NCBI RefSeq assembly: GCF_017301615.1
Contig: NZ_CP059066.1
Coordinates: 1,206,001 to 1,270,000, forward strand
From: Koleobacter methoxysyntrophicus
GTDB lineage: Bacteria; Bacillota; Thermosediminibacteria; Koleobacterales; Koleobacteraceae
Reading direction: 5' to 3'
Length of the DNA stretch: 64,000 bases
The notes under the pieces were generated by a model. The model searched no databases. It was not told the origin of the DNA and was given only the letters and a program-made list of their open reading frames with translations. The position numbers were made by a program, and so were the translations under genes. Positions 16,073-24,291 of the stretch are shown here, piece by piece (the stretch's first letter is position 1; every line of letters starts with the position of its first letter).

Positions 16073-17295
16073 TCACGCTCAAAGCCCAAATCTATGCGGA
16101 TCCGCAGATTGAAGCTGTTCTGAAGGATGCCATGTTCTGTGCCACCAAGGTCTACAACGGTCTTCTGTGGCATCTGCGGAAAGAGTACAAAGAAACCGGA
16201 AGGGTAAATATTTCTCGAAAGAACCTCAACCGCATTTTGAAAGAGTTGCCCAGGGCCAAAGGGTACTACTCAATGTCAGTCCAGCTCACCCGTGACGAAG
16301 TACGGGAAGCGTATAAGTCTTTCTTTGCTCTCAAGAAAAAGGGTCTTACGCAGCACGAAGCTCCCGGTTTCCGCCGGAAGAACTGTCTTTCTCCGCTCAA
16401 GTATGTCCAGAGCGGATTCAGGGTAGATGGAGACAGGGTCACACTGAGCCTGGGCACTGGCCGGGAAGACGGTGTAAAACAGGTCTCTTTCCGTATATCT
16501 CACCGTCCTGGTATCGAATACGAACGGGTGCGGGAACTCTCCATCGCCTACGACAAGGTTTCCGGGCAAATAGAAGCCCGTCTGGTGGTGGAAGTTAAGG
16601 CCCGCGAAAACAAGGGGACGGGGAAGGCTGCGGTGGACCTTGGCGAGACCATACTCATGGCCTGTGTCTTTGACGACGGCACGATAATGTTCTACTCTGG
16701 CAGGCTGGTCAAAGCTGTAAGGCGGTACTGGCAAAAGGTGCGGGCCAGTCTCAAGCAGAACTCCCGGAGGTGGAAGGAGACAGCGCACCGGGAAAAGAAG
16801 CAGGTGGAGCACCTGTTGCATGTAACCACATCCCACTTTATTGCTGAGTGCGTACGACGGGGCGTAAAGGAGATAGTCGTAGGGAATCTTAACGGCATTC
16901 GGGAAAGTGTGGACTATGGAGACCGGCTGAACCAGCGTCTGCACGTCTGGCCGTACCGTAAGGTAGTCAACATGCTTAAGTACAAGGGAGCGCTGGTGGA
17001 AATTCTGGTGCGGGACGACGTAGATGAGAAAAGTACATCTATTACTTGTCATGCCTGCGGGAAGGTCATGGCTTCCAACCGGAGACACCGGGGTTTGTAT
17101 GCGTGTTCCTGTGGTTGGAAGGCACAGGCAGACGTAAACGGTGCCCTGAACATCTACGAGAGGGCGTACCAGGTATCTCCCGTGAAGGGGAGTAGTGGCC
17201 GTGTGGCGCGGCCCGCGGCCGTGTCGTTCCTCTTGGGATGGCACGGCGTCGCCGAACCGAAGCGCGGGAATAAAGCCCCGCGTGCATCCGTTTAA
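16063..17295 (+). CDS. tnpB: TnpB (IS605 OrfB), RNA-guided RuvC nuclease family
   Basis: 410 aa from GTG 16063, with GGAGGTG 6 nt upstream inside tnpA. RuvC-I aspartate is D192 (AVDLGE), RuvC-III aspartate D357 (QADVNGALNIY). The zinc ribbon is C329-C332 and C348-C350. At RuvC-II, where active TnpBs usually have E in VVEDL, this protein has EIVVGNLNGIRE with glycine at 274; nearby E270 or E281 might substitute. TnpB cuts the empty donor site using a guide RNA from its own 3' end. Whether this one is active is open. Confidence 0.92.
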   Translation: MPLITLKAQIYADPQIEAVLKDAMFCATKVYNGLLWHLRKEYKETGRVNISRKNLNRILKELPRAKGYYSMSVQLTRDEVREAYKSFFALKKKGLTQHEAPGFRRKNCLSPLKYVQSGFRVDGDRVTLSLGTGREDGVKQVSFRISHRPGIEYERVRELSIAYDKVSGQIEARLVVEVKARENKGTGKAAVDLGETILMACVFDDGTIMFYSGRLVKAVRRYWQKVRASLKQNSRRWKETAHREKKQVEHLLHVTTSHFIAECVRRGVKEIVVGNLNGIRESVDYGDRLNQRLHVWPYRKVVNMLKYKGALVEILVRDDVDEKSTSITCHACGKVMASNRRHRGLYACSCGWKAQADVNGALNIYERAYQVSPVKGSSGRVARPAAVSFLLGWHGVAEPKRGNKAPRASV

Positions 17296-17346
17296 GGATG
17301 CCCCTCAATTTATTGAGGGGAGGACGTCACAAGGAAAATAAAAGGG
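17180..17346 (+). ncRNA. Probable TnpB guide RNA (omega-RNA) region
   Basis: In IS200/IS605 elements the guide RNA overlaps the tnpB 3' end and the right end, with the guide just outside the element. Here the scaffold would run from the tnpB tail through GCGGG/CCCGC-type stems and the 17301-17320 palindrome, to GGACGTCAC (to 17330); the guide would be the next ~16 nt. Boundaries are inferred. A diverged copy of the same tail is at 34120-34204. Confidence 0.45.
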
Positions 17347-17537
17347 AAATGACATGTTTCTACTCAAGTTTGGCGACAATATTTTCCAACCTTTATAAAT
17401 CAGGGATTAAGTTCCATAGAACAGTGATTTGTAGTAGAGAAAACGTGCGATACTTTCATTCAACTTTCGAGTTTACTTGATATTGAGCGCTTCCTGTGGT
17501 ATAATTGTAGTAGCCAATAATCTGCAGGAGGCCAGTG

Positions 17538-19280
17538 ATGTTCCTTAAAAAAGCCAGAAAAACTTATAAAGGTAAGGTTTATGAAACCTATGCTTTAACC
17601 GAATCTTATCGAGAAAACGGTAAAGTAAAACACCGTCATATCGCAAATCTGGGTTCCTTGACTAAAGAACAAGCCCAGCGTATTAAACTTGTGCTTAAGG
17701 CAAAACAAATTGAAGATGTCTTCGTTGGTCATTTGTCTGATGTAGTAGCCAAAGAGCATTATCGTTTTCTTGATGTCGCTGTGCTTGATGATATTTGGCG
17801 GCAGTTTGATTTAGATCAATACTTTGCCGAACTGCCTTATGCCGAAGCTATGGCTGTTAATCGTTGTTTGGATCCCAAAAGCAAAATTCAAATTCAAGAC
17901 TGGACACAGCAGACCATTTTACCCCGTTTATTGAGATACGACTTTAGTGCTGACAGTGAATACAGCATCTACCGTACTCTGGATAAAATCACTGACCAAG
18001 AAGTAGAGTTGCAGAAACATGTTTATCGAAAATGCAAGCAGTTAGGTCATACTGACGAAAAGGCTGTCTTTTACGATATTACCTCCAGCTATTTTGAGGG
18101 AACAAAATGTGTTTTGGCTTTTAAGGGTTATTCTCGCGATCATCGGCCTGACAGACTTCAAATTACTATCGCTCTGGTGGTCACACCGGATGGCTACCCT
18201 TTTTACTGGCGGGTGATGCCGGGTAATACCCAGGATGTTACCACGGTAGAAGATTTATTACTGATTCTTAAAGAACGCTTTGGGATTGAAGAATGTTTAT
18301 TAGTATTTGACCGTGGTATGGTTTCCCAAAATAACCTCGAAGCCATTGCGGAAAAGAAACTCACTTATATTTCTGCCCTTGATAAAGATGAGGTGTCCGG
18401 TCTTGGGCTTATGGAAGCCGAATTTCAAAGTCTGGTGGTAGATGAACGTTACTGGCGAGATAACCTTTTATCCCTCGGTTTTAATCTCTATGACGAAAAC
18501 CTTGTTTACCGTGAACACATTAAAGGTAAGGTGCGATATATCCTGGCCTTTAACCGTCAAGCATATCAGGACCAACAGCAAAACAGGCAGGAACGTTTGC
18601 AAAAAGCGAAATCATATTTAGCAGCTTGCAACAATGAACTCAAACATGCCCAAAAGAGCCGGAACAGAGAAGCAACAGCACGCAGGATAGAAAACAAGCT
18701 CAGAAAATGGAATATGCATAAAGTATTTGTTTGGGAACTGGAGCCTATTGCTATTACTAAAAAAGGCACCGGACAAAAGATTGACTCCTTTCGAGTAGTT
18801 TACACCATTAATGAAGACAAACTCAAACAACAGGCGAGCCTGGATGGAATTACGTGCTTTGTAACCAATGAGCCCACAGACAAACTTCCTGCCTGCCAGG
18901 TAATCCGATATTACCGGCGTAAAAGCAAAGTGGAAGATGCCTTTCGAGAACTCAAGGATCACCTCCATTTGAGGCCATTTTTCTTGAGCCGTGAAAAAAG
19001 AGTCAGGGCCCATGTCACCATCTGTGTGCTGGGATACCTTCTGCTAAATGCATTAGAAGAAAAACTACAGCAACAACACTATCAATGCAGTGCAGCAACT
19101 GCTCTGGAAATATTGGGCAAGTGCCTTTTGAATCGTATCGGGTTTAAAAACAGTGAATCGTATGCAGAAAGTATTACTGAAGTCACCACACAGCAACTGG
19201 AGATCCTGAAGGAGTTAGGTTTTGAATATCTCATTTCTAGGAAGTATTTAAATCAACTACTGGAACATTCTACCAAGTAG
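17538..19280 (+). CDS. IS1634-family DDE transposase
   Basis: 580 aa from ATG 17538, with AGGAGG 6 nt upstream. The DDE residues are visible: D in FYDITSSYFEG, D in LLVFDRGMVS and E in SKVEDAFRELKDHLHLRP, within the IS4-type YREK-like block. Length is normal, with no frameshift, and the terminal repeats are intact, so the element may be mobile. Confidence 0.92.
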   Translation: MFLKKARKTYKGKVYETYALTESYRENGKVKHRHIANLGSLTKEQAQRIKLVLKAKQIEDVFVGHLSDVVAKEHYRFLDVAVLDDIWRQFDLDQYFAELPYAEAMAVNRCLDPKSKIQIQDWTQQTILPRLLRYDFSADSEYSIYRTLDKITDQEVELQKHVYRKCKQLGHTDEKAVFYDITSSYFEGTKCVLAFKGYSRDHRPDRLQITIALVVTPDGYPFYWRVMPGNTQDVTTVEDLLLILKERFGIEECLLVFDRGMVSQNNLEAIAEKKLTYISALDKDEVSGLGLMEAEFQSLVVDERYWRDNLLSLGFNLYDENLVYREHIKGKVRYILAFNRQAYQDQQQNRQERLQKAKSYLAACNNELKHAQKSRNREATARRIENKLRKWNMHKVFVWELEPIAITKKGTGQKIDSFRVVYTINEDKLKQQASLDGITCFVTNEPTDKLPACQVIRYYRRKSKVEDAFRELKDHLHLRPFFLSREKRVRAHVTICVLGYLLLNALEEKLQQQHYQCSAATALEILGKCLLNRIGFKNSESYAESITEVTTQQLEILKELGFEYLISRKYLNQLLEHSTK

Positions 19281-19327
19281 TAGAGAAAAGTCGCTTTTTG
19301 TCCCTTTAAACCCTTGCTACTACTTGG
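19270..19327 (+). terminator. Hairpin at the end of the transposase gene
   Basis: CCAAGTAGTAG (from 19273, overlapping the stop codon) pairs perfectly with CTACTACTTGG (ending about 19326). It may terminate transposase transcription or block read-in; no long T run follows. Confidence 0.4.
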
Positions 19328-19440
19328 CTGGAAATTTTTTGCGCCAAACTTGGGTTTCTAGAGAAAAATATATAAGCTCGGTTGGCCTTGCGCCGATTTA
19401 AATATGCATTAACTGATAAAGATGAGAAAGGGGTAATCAT

Positions 19441-20679
19441 GTGATGAATCCTATTTTATTAAAAGTGCTTCTCTTGGCAGCGGGCCATTTTTTTATTGAT
19501 TTCTATATCGAAATCCTGCCGCCCGTTATGCCTGCCCTTGTTGAAAAGATAGGTATGTCCATGGGCATGACGGGCCTTCTGTTTACGTGCGTTTCGATTA
19601 CATCGGCCTGGTCCCAGCCCTTTTTCGGTTTTCTAGGAGATAGGTTTAAAAGCAAATACATACTGCCTTTAAGCCTCCTGTGGATTTCAGTGTTGATGGG
19701 AGCCGTAGGGCTTATTAATTCCTATGCAGTCCTTCTGATAGTAACCTGCCTTGCTGGGATAGGTTCAGCCGTTTACCACCCTTTAGGTTCTGTTGCAGCG
19801 GCGTCATGTTCTGATAGGTATAAGGGGTTGATAATGTCGATTTATGTCAATATCGGTACTGTCGGGATGATGCTGTCTCCCCTGCTTGCAGTATGGGTTA
19901 AGGACTTTGCGGGTCTGGAAGGGCTTTTGCTGCTTGCAATACCAGGTGTAGTCGTCGCCGCGTTAATCGCCTTTTTGATGGGTAGCGATAGTACAGGACA
20001 GACTGCAGGAACTTCCAATAATTATGATAAGAAAAATTATGATAAGGAAATGATGCAGGCCGATAAAGAGAGAAAAGAGTCTGACAGGGTTGGCAGAATT
20101 CAGGGCATTAAGTGGCTTTTGTGGCTGGTCATCGTAATGGGGTTCAGAATTTGGGCAGTCCGGTCCTTTACTGTTTTTATCCCGATATACTATACTCAAC
20201 TGGGTGAGAGTGAATTTTTTGCTGCAAAGGTGCTTTCCGTTTATCTCCTTTCTCAGGGGATAGGTGGGGTACTGGGAGGCATAAGTGCTGATAAAATCGG
20301 CAGGAATAAAACCATCATCTATTCCTGCGCGGCATCAATCGGAGCGCTTATAGGGTTTTTCTATACTTCGGGTTTTGTTTCTGTTATCTTCCTGTGGGCG
20401 GCAGCTGCCTGCATGAATTCGGCTTTTCCTGTTGCTGTAGTCCTGGCTCAGGAGGTGAATCCCGATAATCAAAATTTCGCTTCCGGAATGATGATGGGCT
20501 TTACCTTCGGTATAGGGGGGGTAGGAGCTTTGGTTACGGGAACGATTACCGATTTTCTAGGAGGCAATTTAGGGCTGGCATTGATGACCAATATAATAGC
20601 CCTTCTGCTGTCATTGGGGTTAAGTCTGTTTCTGCCGGGGGATGAAGCAAAAGTCAGGAGGGGATTAATCAATATTTAA
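19441..20679 (+). CDS. Major facilitator superfamily transporter
   Basis: 412 aa with about 12 transmembrane segments in two halves, separated by a hydrophilic loop at residues 180-220. The N-terminus (AAGHFFIDFYIEILPPVMPAL) and GFLGDRFKSKYILP (MFS loop 2-3 motif) resemble the fosmidomycin-resistance/FsmR-like MFS group. It is probably a drug or metabolite exporter. AAAGGGG lies 7 nt before GTG 19441 and 10 nt before ATG 19444, so either may be used. It follows the IS1634 element directly and seems single. Confidence 0.85.
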   Translation: MMNPILLKVLLLAAGHFFIDFYIEILPPVMPALVEKIGMSMGMTGLLFTCVSITSAWSQPFFGFLGDRFKSKYILPLSLLWISVLMGAVGLINSYAVLLIVTCLAGIGSAVYHPLGSVAAASCSDRYKGLIMSIYVNIGTVGMMLSPLLAVWVKDFAGLEGLLLLAIPGVVVAALIAFLMGSDSTGQTAGTSNNYDKKNYDKEMMQADKERKESDRVGRIQGIKWLLWLVIVMGFRIWAVRSFTVFIPIYYTQLGESEFFAAKVLSVYLLSQGIGGVLGGISADKIGRNKTIIYSCAASIGALIGFFYTSGFVSVIFLWAAAACMNSAFPVAVVLAQEVNPDNQNFASGMMMGFTFGIGGVGALVTGTITDFLGGNLGLALMTNIIALLLSLGLSLFLPGDEAKVRRGLINI

Positions 20680-20693
20680 GCAAATGGTTTAAA

Positions 20694-20724
20694 GTGAGCT
20701 GGTTAAATTTGGCCAGCTTTGTTT
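20694..20724 (+). terminator. Terminator after the MFS gene
   Basis: AGCTGG / CCAGCT stem with a 10-nt loop and a TTTGTTT tail. Confidence 0.5.
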
Positions 20725-20951
20725 ATAGAGGGTTTATTTTAAAACGATGACCGTAGGTTATACCGAAATAGTCGGTTTATATAATTAAAGTATATTTTAT
20801 CCACTATGTATATAAAATAGAAGATAAATATTCTTTCAAAATGTACATTTATATTTAATATTTATCATATATAATTTAAAATAGTTACAATTTAAGAGCA
20901 ATTAAGAAAACCACTGCTTTTAATGTAAAAGAGAGAGGAGAGATTAATAAC
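20725..20951. other. Very AT-rich intergenic stretch
   Basis: No gene or strong structure seen, only AT-rich sequence with scattered -10-like hexamers. It ends in a good ribosome binding site (GAGAGGAGAG) for the small frames that follow. Confidence 0.4.
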
Positions 20952-21174
20952 ATGTTTGCTGCAGGGAGAAGTGGTTTACAAGCTATGGCGTTCAGACCAG
21001 TTAGACAATTGGGCAAATGGAATGGCAGTCAATTTCCCGCCAAGCTTAAGCAGGTATTGGGAAGTAGGTTATAGGGATATAGATTATCAAAATATCGGGC
21101 TGGATTTCTGCAGTGATTCACATTGGGATGAAATGCTCTTAAAATATTATCAATACGAAAGTGAAGATTTTTAA
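20952..21174 (+). pseudogene. Two short overlapping frames, possibly a gene remnant
   Basis: A GAGAGGAGAG ribosome binding site precedes ATG 20952, which opens a 40-codon basic peptide (MFAAGRSGLQAMAFRPVRQL...). The overlapping frame from TTG 20956 gives 72 aa with aromatic and acidic residues (DIDYQNIGLDFCSDSHW), which look more protein-like. Neither is recognised. A decayed gene or a small unknown protein are both possible. Confidence 0.3.
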
Positions 21175-21214
21175 CAGTTAATATATAATTTACAAAAAAA
21201 CCTTATTAAAAATT

Positions 21215-21275
21215 ATGAAAATATATTGACGGTCAGGAATATATAATTGTTACCCTGGCCGGCTTTTGCTTTGTA
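21215..21275 (+). terminator. Terminator-like hairpin before the peptidase stub
   Basis: CGGTCAGG pairs with CCTGGCCG (one wobble) around an AT-rich 16-nt loop and is followed by CTTTTGCTTT. Confidence 0.4.
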
Positions 21276-21318
21276 TATCATGCCACTTTTTATGAAATAA
21301 GGTAAGGAGGGAGTAATA

Positions 21319-21541
21319 TTGATAGATTTATTAAATTGCCTGAAAGAAAAAGTATCTTCCCGGGAGATTTCTGACCTTGCAGGAAACTTGATTAAAATAC
21401 CCAGTTACACGGGGCTTGAAAACCAGGAAAAAGAGATTGCTGAATTTATCTGCTCCTTTTTTAGGTCAGAGGGAATAAATGCGGAGATGAAAGAGGTTTT
21501 GAAAGGAAGGCCTAATGTATATGCAACTCTAAAAGGCCAGG
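21319..21541 (+). pseudogene. 5' stub of an M20 family peptidase
   Basis: TTG 21319 with AGGAGGGAG upstream. The first ~74 residues (ISDLAGNLIKIPSYTGLENQEKEIAEFI ... RPNVYATLKGQG) are the N-terminus of an M20/ArgE-DapE type peptidase, ending just before the expected metal-binding HxD segment. From about 21541 the sequence switches to a YfcC carrier in another frame; the peptidase frame stops at 21621. The catalytic part is lost, apparently by deletion. Confidence 0.75.
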
Positions 21542-21544
21542 GTA

Positions 21545-22867
21545 ATGACCTATATAGTACCAGCAGGGGAATTCGACAGAATAGAAGACCCGAATACGGG
21601 AAGGACGATAGTGGTACCTGATTCATTTCACTCCGTAGAACAGTCACCCGTAGGAATTTTTCAAATGTTCATTGCCATCCAAAAAGGTATGATGGATGCT
21701 GCAGATATTATTTTCTTCGTCTTCTTTGCCTATGGGCTCGTTTACATGCTGGTTAAGACGGGGGCATTTAACGGTGCTGTAGGAGCCCTTCTAAGAAAAA
21801 TAGAAGGAAAGGAAAAATTTATGATACCCGTCTTTATGCTGTTTTTTGGGATTTGCGGGGCAACCTTTGGTATGTATGAAGAAACCTATGGATTTGTTCC
21901 CGTTTTTATGGGCATAGCTGTAGCTCTGGGATATGATGCACTGGTGGGCGCAGTAATCGTTTTTGTCGGCGTAGCTACGGGATTTGCATCTGCAATCACA
22001 AATCCCTTTACCATAGGTGTTGCCCAGGGTATTGCGGAACTGCCGATGTTTTCAGGGATTGGTCTCAGGATAGTTATATGGATAGCCTTTATGTCCCTTG
22101 TTATATGGTATGTAATGCGTTATGCCGCTAAAGTTAAAGCAAACCCTGCATGCAGCTTGGTAGGAGATGTAAAATTCCCTATGATAGCCAGCATGAAAAG
22201 AGAAGAACTTCTAGAAACGCCGTTTACAAGCCGCCACAAGCTGAGCATATTCCTGTTTGCTTTAACAATTTTCCTCGTTGTCTTTGGAACAATTAAATAC
22301 GGCTGGTACATAGAGGAATTATCAGGGCTGTTTATTCTAATGATGGTAGTTATAGGATTGGCAAGTGGGCTTAATTTCAGCCAAATCGCTGAAGCATTTG
22401 TGGAAGCCTGTTCAAACGTTGTTTTTGGTGCACTGGTAATAGGAATTTCCAGAACAGTTCTAATAGTTATGCAGGACGGCTGCATAATAGATACGGTGGT
22501 TTACTATCTTGCTTCCAGTGTAGCTAATCTGTCTGCAGGAATTGCTGCAGCCGGGATGGTTGTAGTTCAAAACCTTATAAATTTCTTTATCCCATCGGGG
22601 AGCGGCCAGGCGGCTACATCTATGCCGATAATGACACCTCTGGCTGACCTTATAGGTTTAAAAAGGCAGATTGCAGTGCTTGCATTTCAGTTTGGAGATG
22701 GATTTTCAAATTTATTCTGGCCTACGGCTGTTGCAACCGAATGCGGAATTGCCGGTATACCCATTGACCGATGGTATAAATTTATGGGGCCGTTATTCGT
22801 ACTTATGTTAATCCTTGAGTTTATTTTTATAGGTGTTGCTGTAGCCATCGGATATGGCCCATTCTGA
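21545..22867 (+). CDS. YfcC-family carrier, 5'-truncated
   Basis: 440 aa from ATG 21545. It starts at TYIVPAGEFDRIEDPNTGR, which in intact YfcC-family carriers comes after the first transmembrane helix (~30 residues in). About 11 membrane segments follow, with SGSGQAATSMPIMTPLADLIG near the end. The family is thought to move small carboxylates, amino acids or peptides. The missing N-terminus comes from the same deletion that cut off the peptidase. It may be translated from ATG 21545 by coupling, but function without helix 1 is doubtful. Confidence 0.8.
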   Translation: MTYIVPAGEFDRIEDPNTGRTIVVPDSFHSVEQSPVGIFQMFIAIQKGMMDAADIIFFVFFAYGLVYMLVKTGAFNGAVGALLRKIEGKEKFMIPVFMLFFGICGATFGMYEETYGFVPVFMGIAVALGYDALVGAVIVFVGVATGFASAITNPFTIGVAQGIAELPMFSGIGLRIVIWIAFMSLVIWYVMRYAAKVKANPACSLVGDVKFPMIASMKREELLETPFTSRHKLSIFLFALTIFLVVFGTIKYGWYIEELSGLFILMMVVIGLASGLNFSQIAEAFVEACSNVVFGALVIGISRTVLIVMQDGCIIDTVVYYLASSVANLSAGIAAAGMVVVQNLINFFIPSGSGQAATSMPIMTPLADLIGLKRQIAVLAFQFGDGFSNLFWPTAVATECGIAGIPIDRWYKFMGPLFVLMLILEFIFIGVAVAIGYGPF

Positions 22868-22880
22868 TAAAATTAATACG

Positions 22881-22912
22881 TTACGGGTTAAGTACCGGTA
22901 CTTAACCCGTAA
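22881..22912. terminator. Perfect 32-bp palindrome between yfcC and the M20 gene
   Basis: TTACGGGTTAAGTACC is followed directly by its exact complement, with no spacer. As RNA it would form a strong hairpin and could end yfcC transcription; as DNA it could be an operator. The short AATTATTT tail makes it a weak intrinsic terminator. Confidence 0.5.
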
Positions 22913-22958
22913 TTATTTGTATAAAAATTATAACAATAAAAAAACGGAGGCGGATGTT

Positions 22959-24143
22959 GTGAACGTACAAGATCTCAAAAATAAGGCGTTTGAAATAGAA
23001 GACAGACTTTCACAAGAAATCGAAAATATCAGCGATTTTATATTTAATCATCCAGAACTGGGTGGAGAAGAAGTTGAATCGTCGAGATACCTTGTAAGTA
23101 TTCTAGAAAAGTTTAATTTCAAGGTTACGTATCCATATCTCGATATACCAACGGCTTTCAGGGCGGAGATAGGTACGATGGAAAGACCGGCATTCGCGTT
23201 TCTCGCTGAGTACGATGCCCTGCCTGGTATGGGTCCAAATGATGAGCCCGGCCATGCCTGTGGTCACCATTGGATTGCTGCAACAGCTGTAGGAGCGGGT
23301 CTTGTTCTATCCAATTTAAAAGATTATATACCCGGTAAAATTGTAGTTTTTGGGACGCCGGGAGAAGAAACAATAGGATACAAGGTTGATATGGTTAGAA
23401 AAGGGGCATTTGATGATATTGATGCGGTTCTTCAACTACATTTAGAAAACACCAATTTGATGAATACATCTGCCCTTGCCATGGATGCCCTGGAGATTCA
23501 ATTTAAAGGTAAAGCAGCTCATGCTTCGGCATTTCCACACAAAGGTATAAATGCGTTAGATGCTGTAAACTTAACATTTGCAGGTATAAATGCTTTAAGA
23601 CAGCATGTTAAAACGGATGTAAGAATTCACGGGATAATTATAAGAGGAGGGGATGCCCCTAACATAATTCCGGATGACTGCGCTTGCAGATTCTATGTAA
23701 GGGCTAATCACAGAAGTTATTTAAATGAGGTAACCGAAAAGGTTTTAAACTGTGCAAGAGGTGCAGCCATGATGACGGGTGCTGAATTCGATTTCAGGTA
23801 TTTTGAAAATCCCCTGGATGATCTGATAATAAATCCGGTTCTGAGGGAAATTGCTGAAGAAAATTTAAAGAGTGTCGGTTTTGATAATTTTGGCGAAACA
23901 GATGAATTTCCCGGTTCTTCCGATATCGGCAATGTGAGCCATGTAGTTCCAACCGTTTACGGTTATATAGATATAGGCCCCAATGTCGGACTCCATGAAA
24001 GGGAATTTCTGAAATACGCGAATGGTCGGGAGGCAAAGGAAAAGCTGCACAAAGCTGTTAAAGGAATGGTAGGAACGGCCATTGACGTGTTATTACGGCC
24101 GGAGCTGATCGCTCGGATAAAGAGTTCTTTCAAAATAAAATAG
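22959..24143 (+). CDS. M20 family amidohydrolase (AbgB-like)
   Basis: 394 aa from GTG 22959, with GGAGG 8 nt upstream; longer upstream readings run through the palindrome. Metal-binding features: EYDALPGMG, HACGHHWIAATAVGAG, GTPGEE and the dimerisation-domain segment KAAHASAFPHKGINALDAV. This pattern is that of M20D amidases such as AbgB (p-aminobenzoyl-glutamate hydrolase) and related aminoacylases. With the peptide ABC importer downstream it probably hydrolyses an imported acyl- or dipeptide-like amide. The substrate is unknown. Confidence 0.88.
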   Translation: MNVQDLKNKAFEIEDRLSQEIENISDFIFNHPELGGEEVESSRYLVSILEKFNFKVTYPYLDIPTAFRAEIGTMERPAFAFLAEYDALPGMGPNDEPGHACGHHWIAATAVGAGLVLSNLKDYIPGKIVVFGTPGEETIGYKVDMVRKGAFDDIDAVLQLHLENTNLMNTSALAMDALEIQFKGKAAHASAFPHKGINALDAVNLTFAGINALRQHVKTDVRIHGIIIRGGDAPNIIPDDCACRFYVRANHRSYLNEVTEKVLNCARGAAMMTGAEFDFRYFENPLDDLIINPVLREIAEENLKSVGFDNFGETDEFPGSSDIGNVSHVVPTVYGYIDIGPNVGLHEREFLKYANGREAKEKLHKAVKGMVGTAIDVLLRPELIARIKSSFKIK

Positions 24144-24291
24144 TAATGCTTTTGCTTTTAAAAACTATGGGAACTATCCATAAAATTTGAATAATAAATT
24201 TGAAAGTATTAAAGGTAAAAAAATAAATTAATCGAAATATATTTATATATTTTCTTTTTTATTTACACCTTGTAATGAGGTGGTATTACTT

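Larger units (their letters stand above)
15541..17330 (+). mobile_element. IS200/IS605-type element (tnpA + tnpB)
   Basis: Y1 transposase and TnpB genes lie between two copies of the same 20-bp palindrome CCCCTCAATTTATTGAGGGG, at the left (15564-15583) and right (17301-17320) ends. At the left end this hairpin is enclosed by an outer 10-bp stem GCGAGGGGGT/ACCCCCTCGC (15547-15556 with 15592-15601). Subterminal hairpins and no terminal inverted repeats are typical of peel-and-paste IS200/IS605 transposition. The exact cleavage points are not determined. Confidence 0.85.
17363..19354 (+). mobile_element. Complete IS1634-type (IS4 superfamily) insertion sequence
   Basis: Imperfect terminal inverted repeats of ~29 bp: the left end starts CTCAAGTTTGGCG, the right end is the complement of CCCAAGTTTGGCG. 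They are flanked by a 6-bp direct repeat TTTCTA (17357-17362 and 19355-19360), a target-site duplication. The element is 1992 bp with one transposase gene. It inserted just outside the right end of the IS605 element. Confidence 0.88.

Noticed and set aside
16276-17244. 322-codon minus-strand frame opposite tnpB
   Set aside because: The plus strand encodes an obvious TnpB; the antisense frame has no family resemblance.
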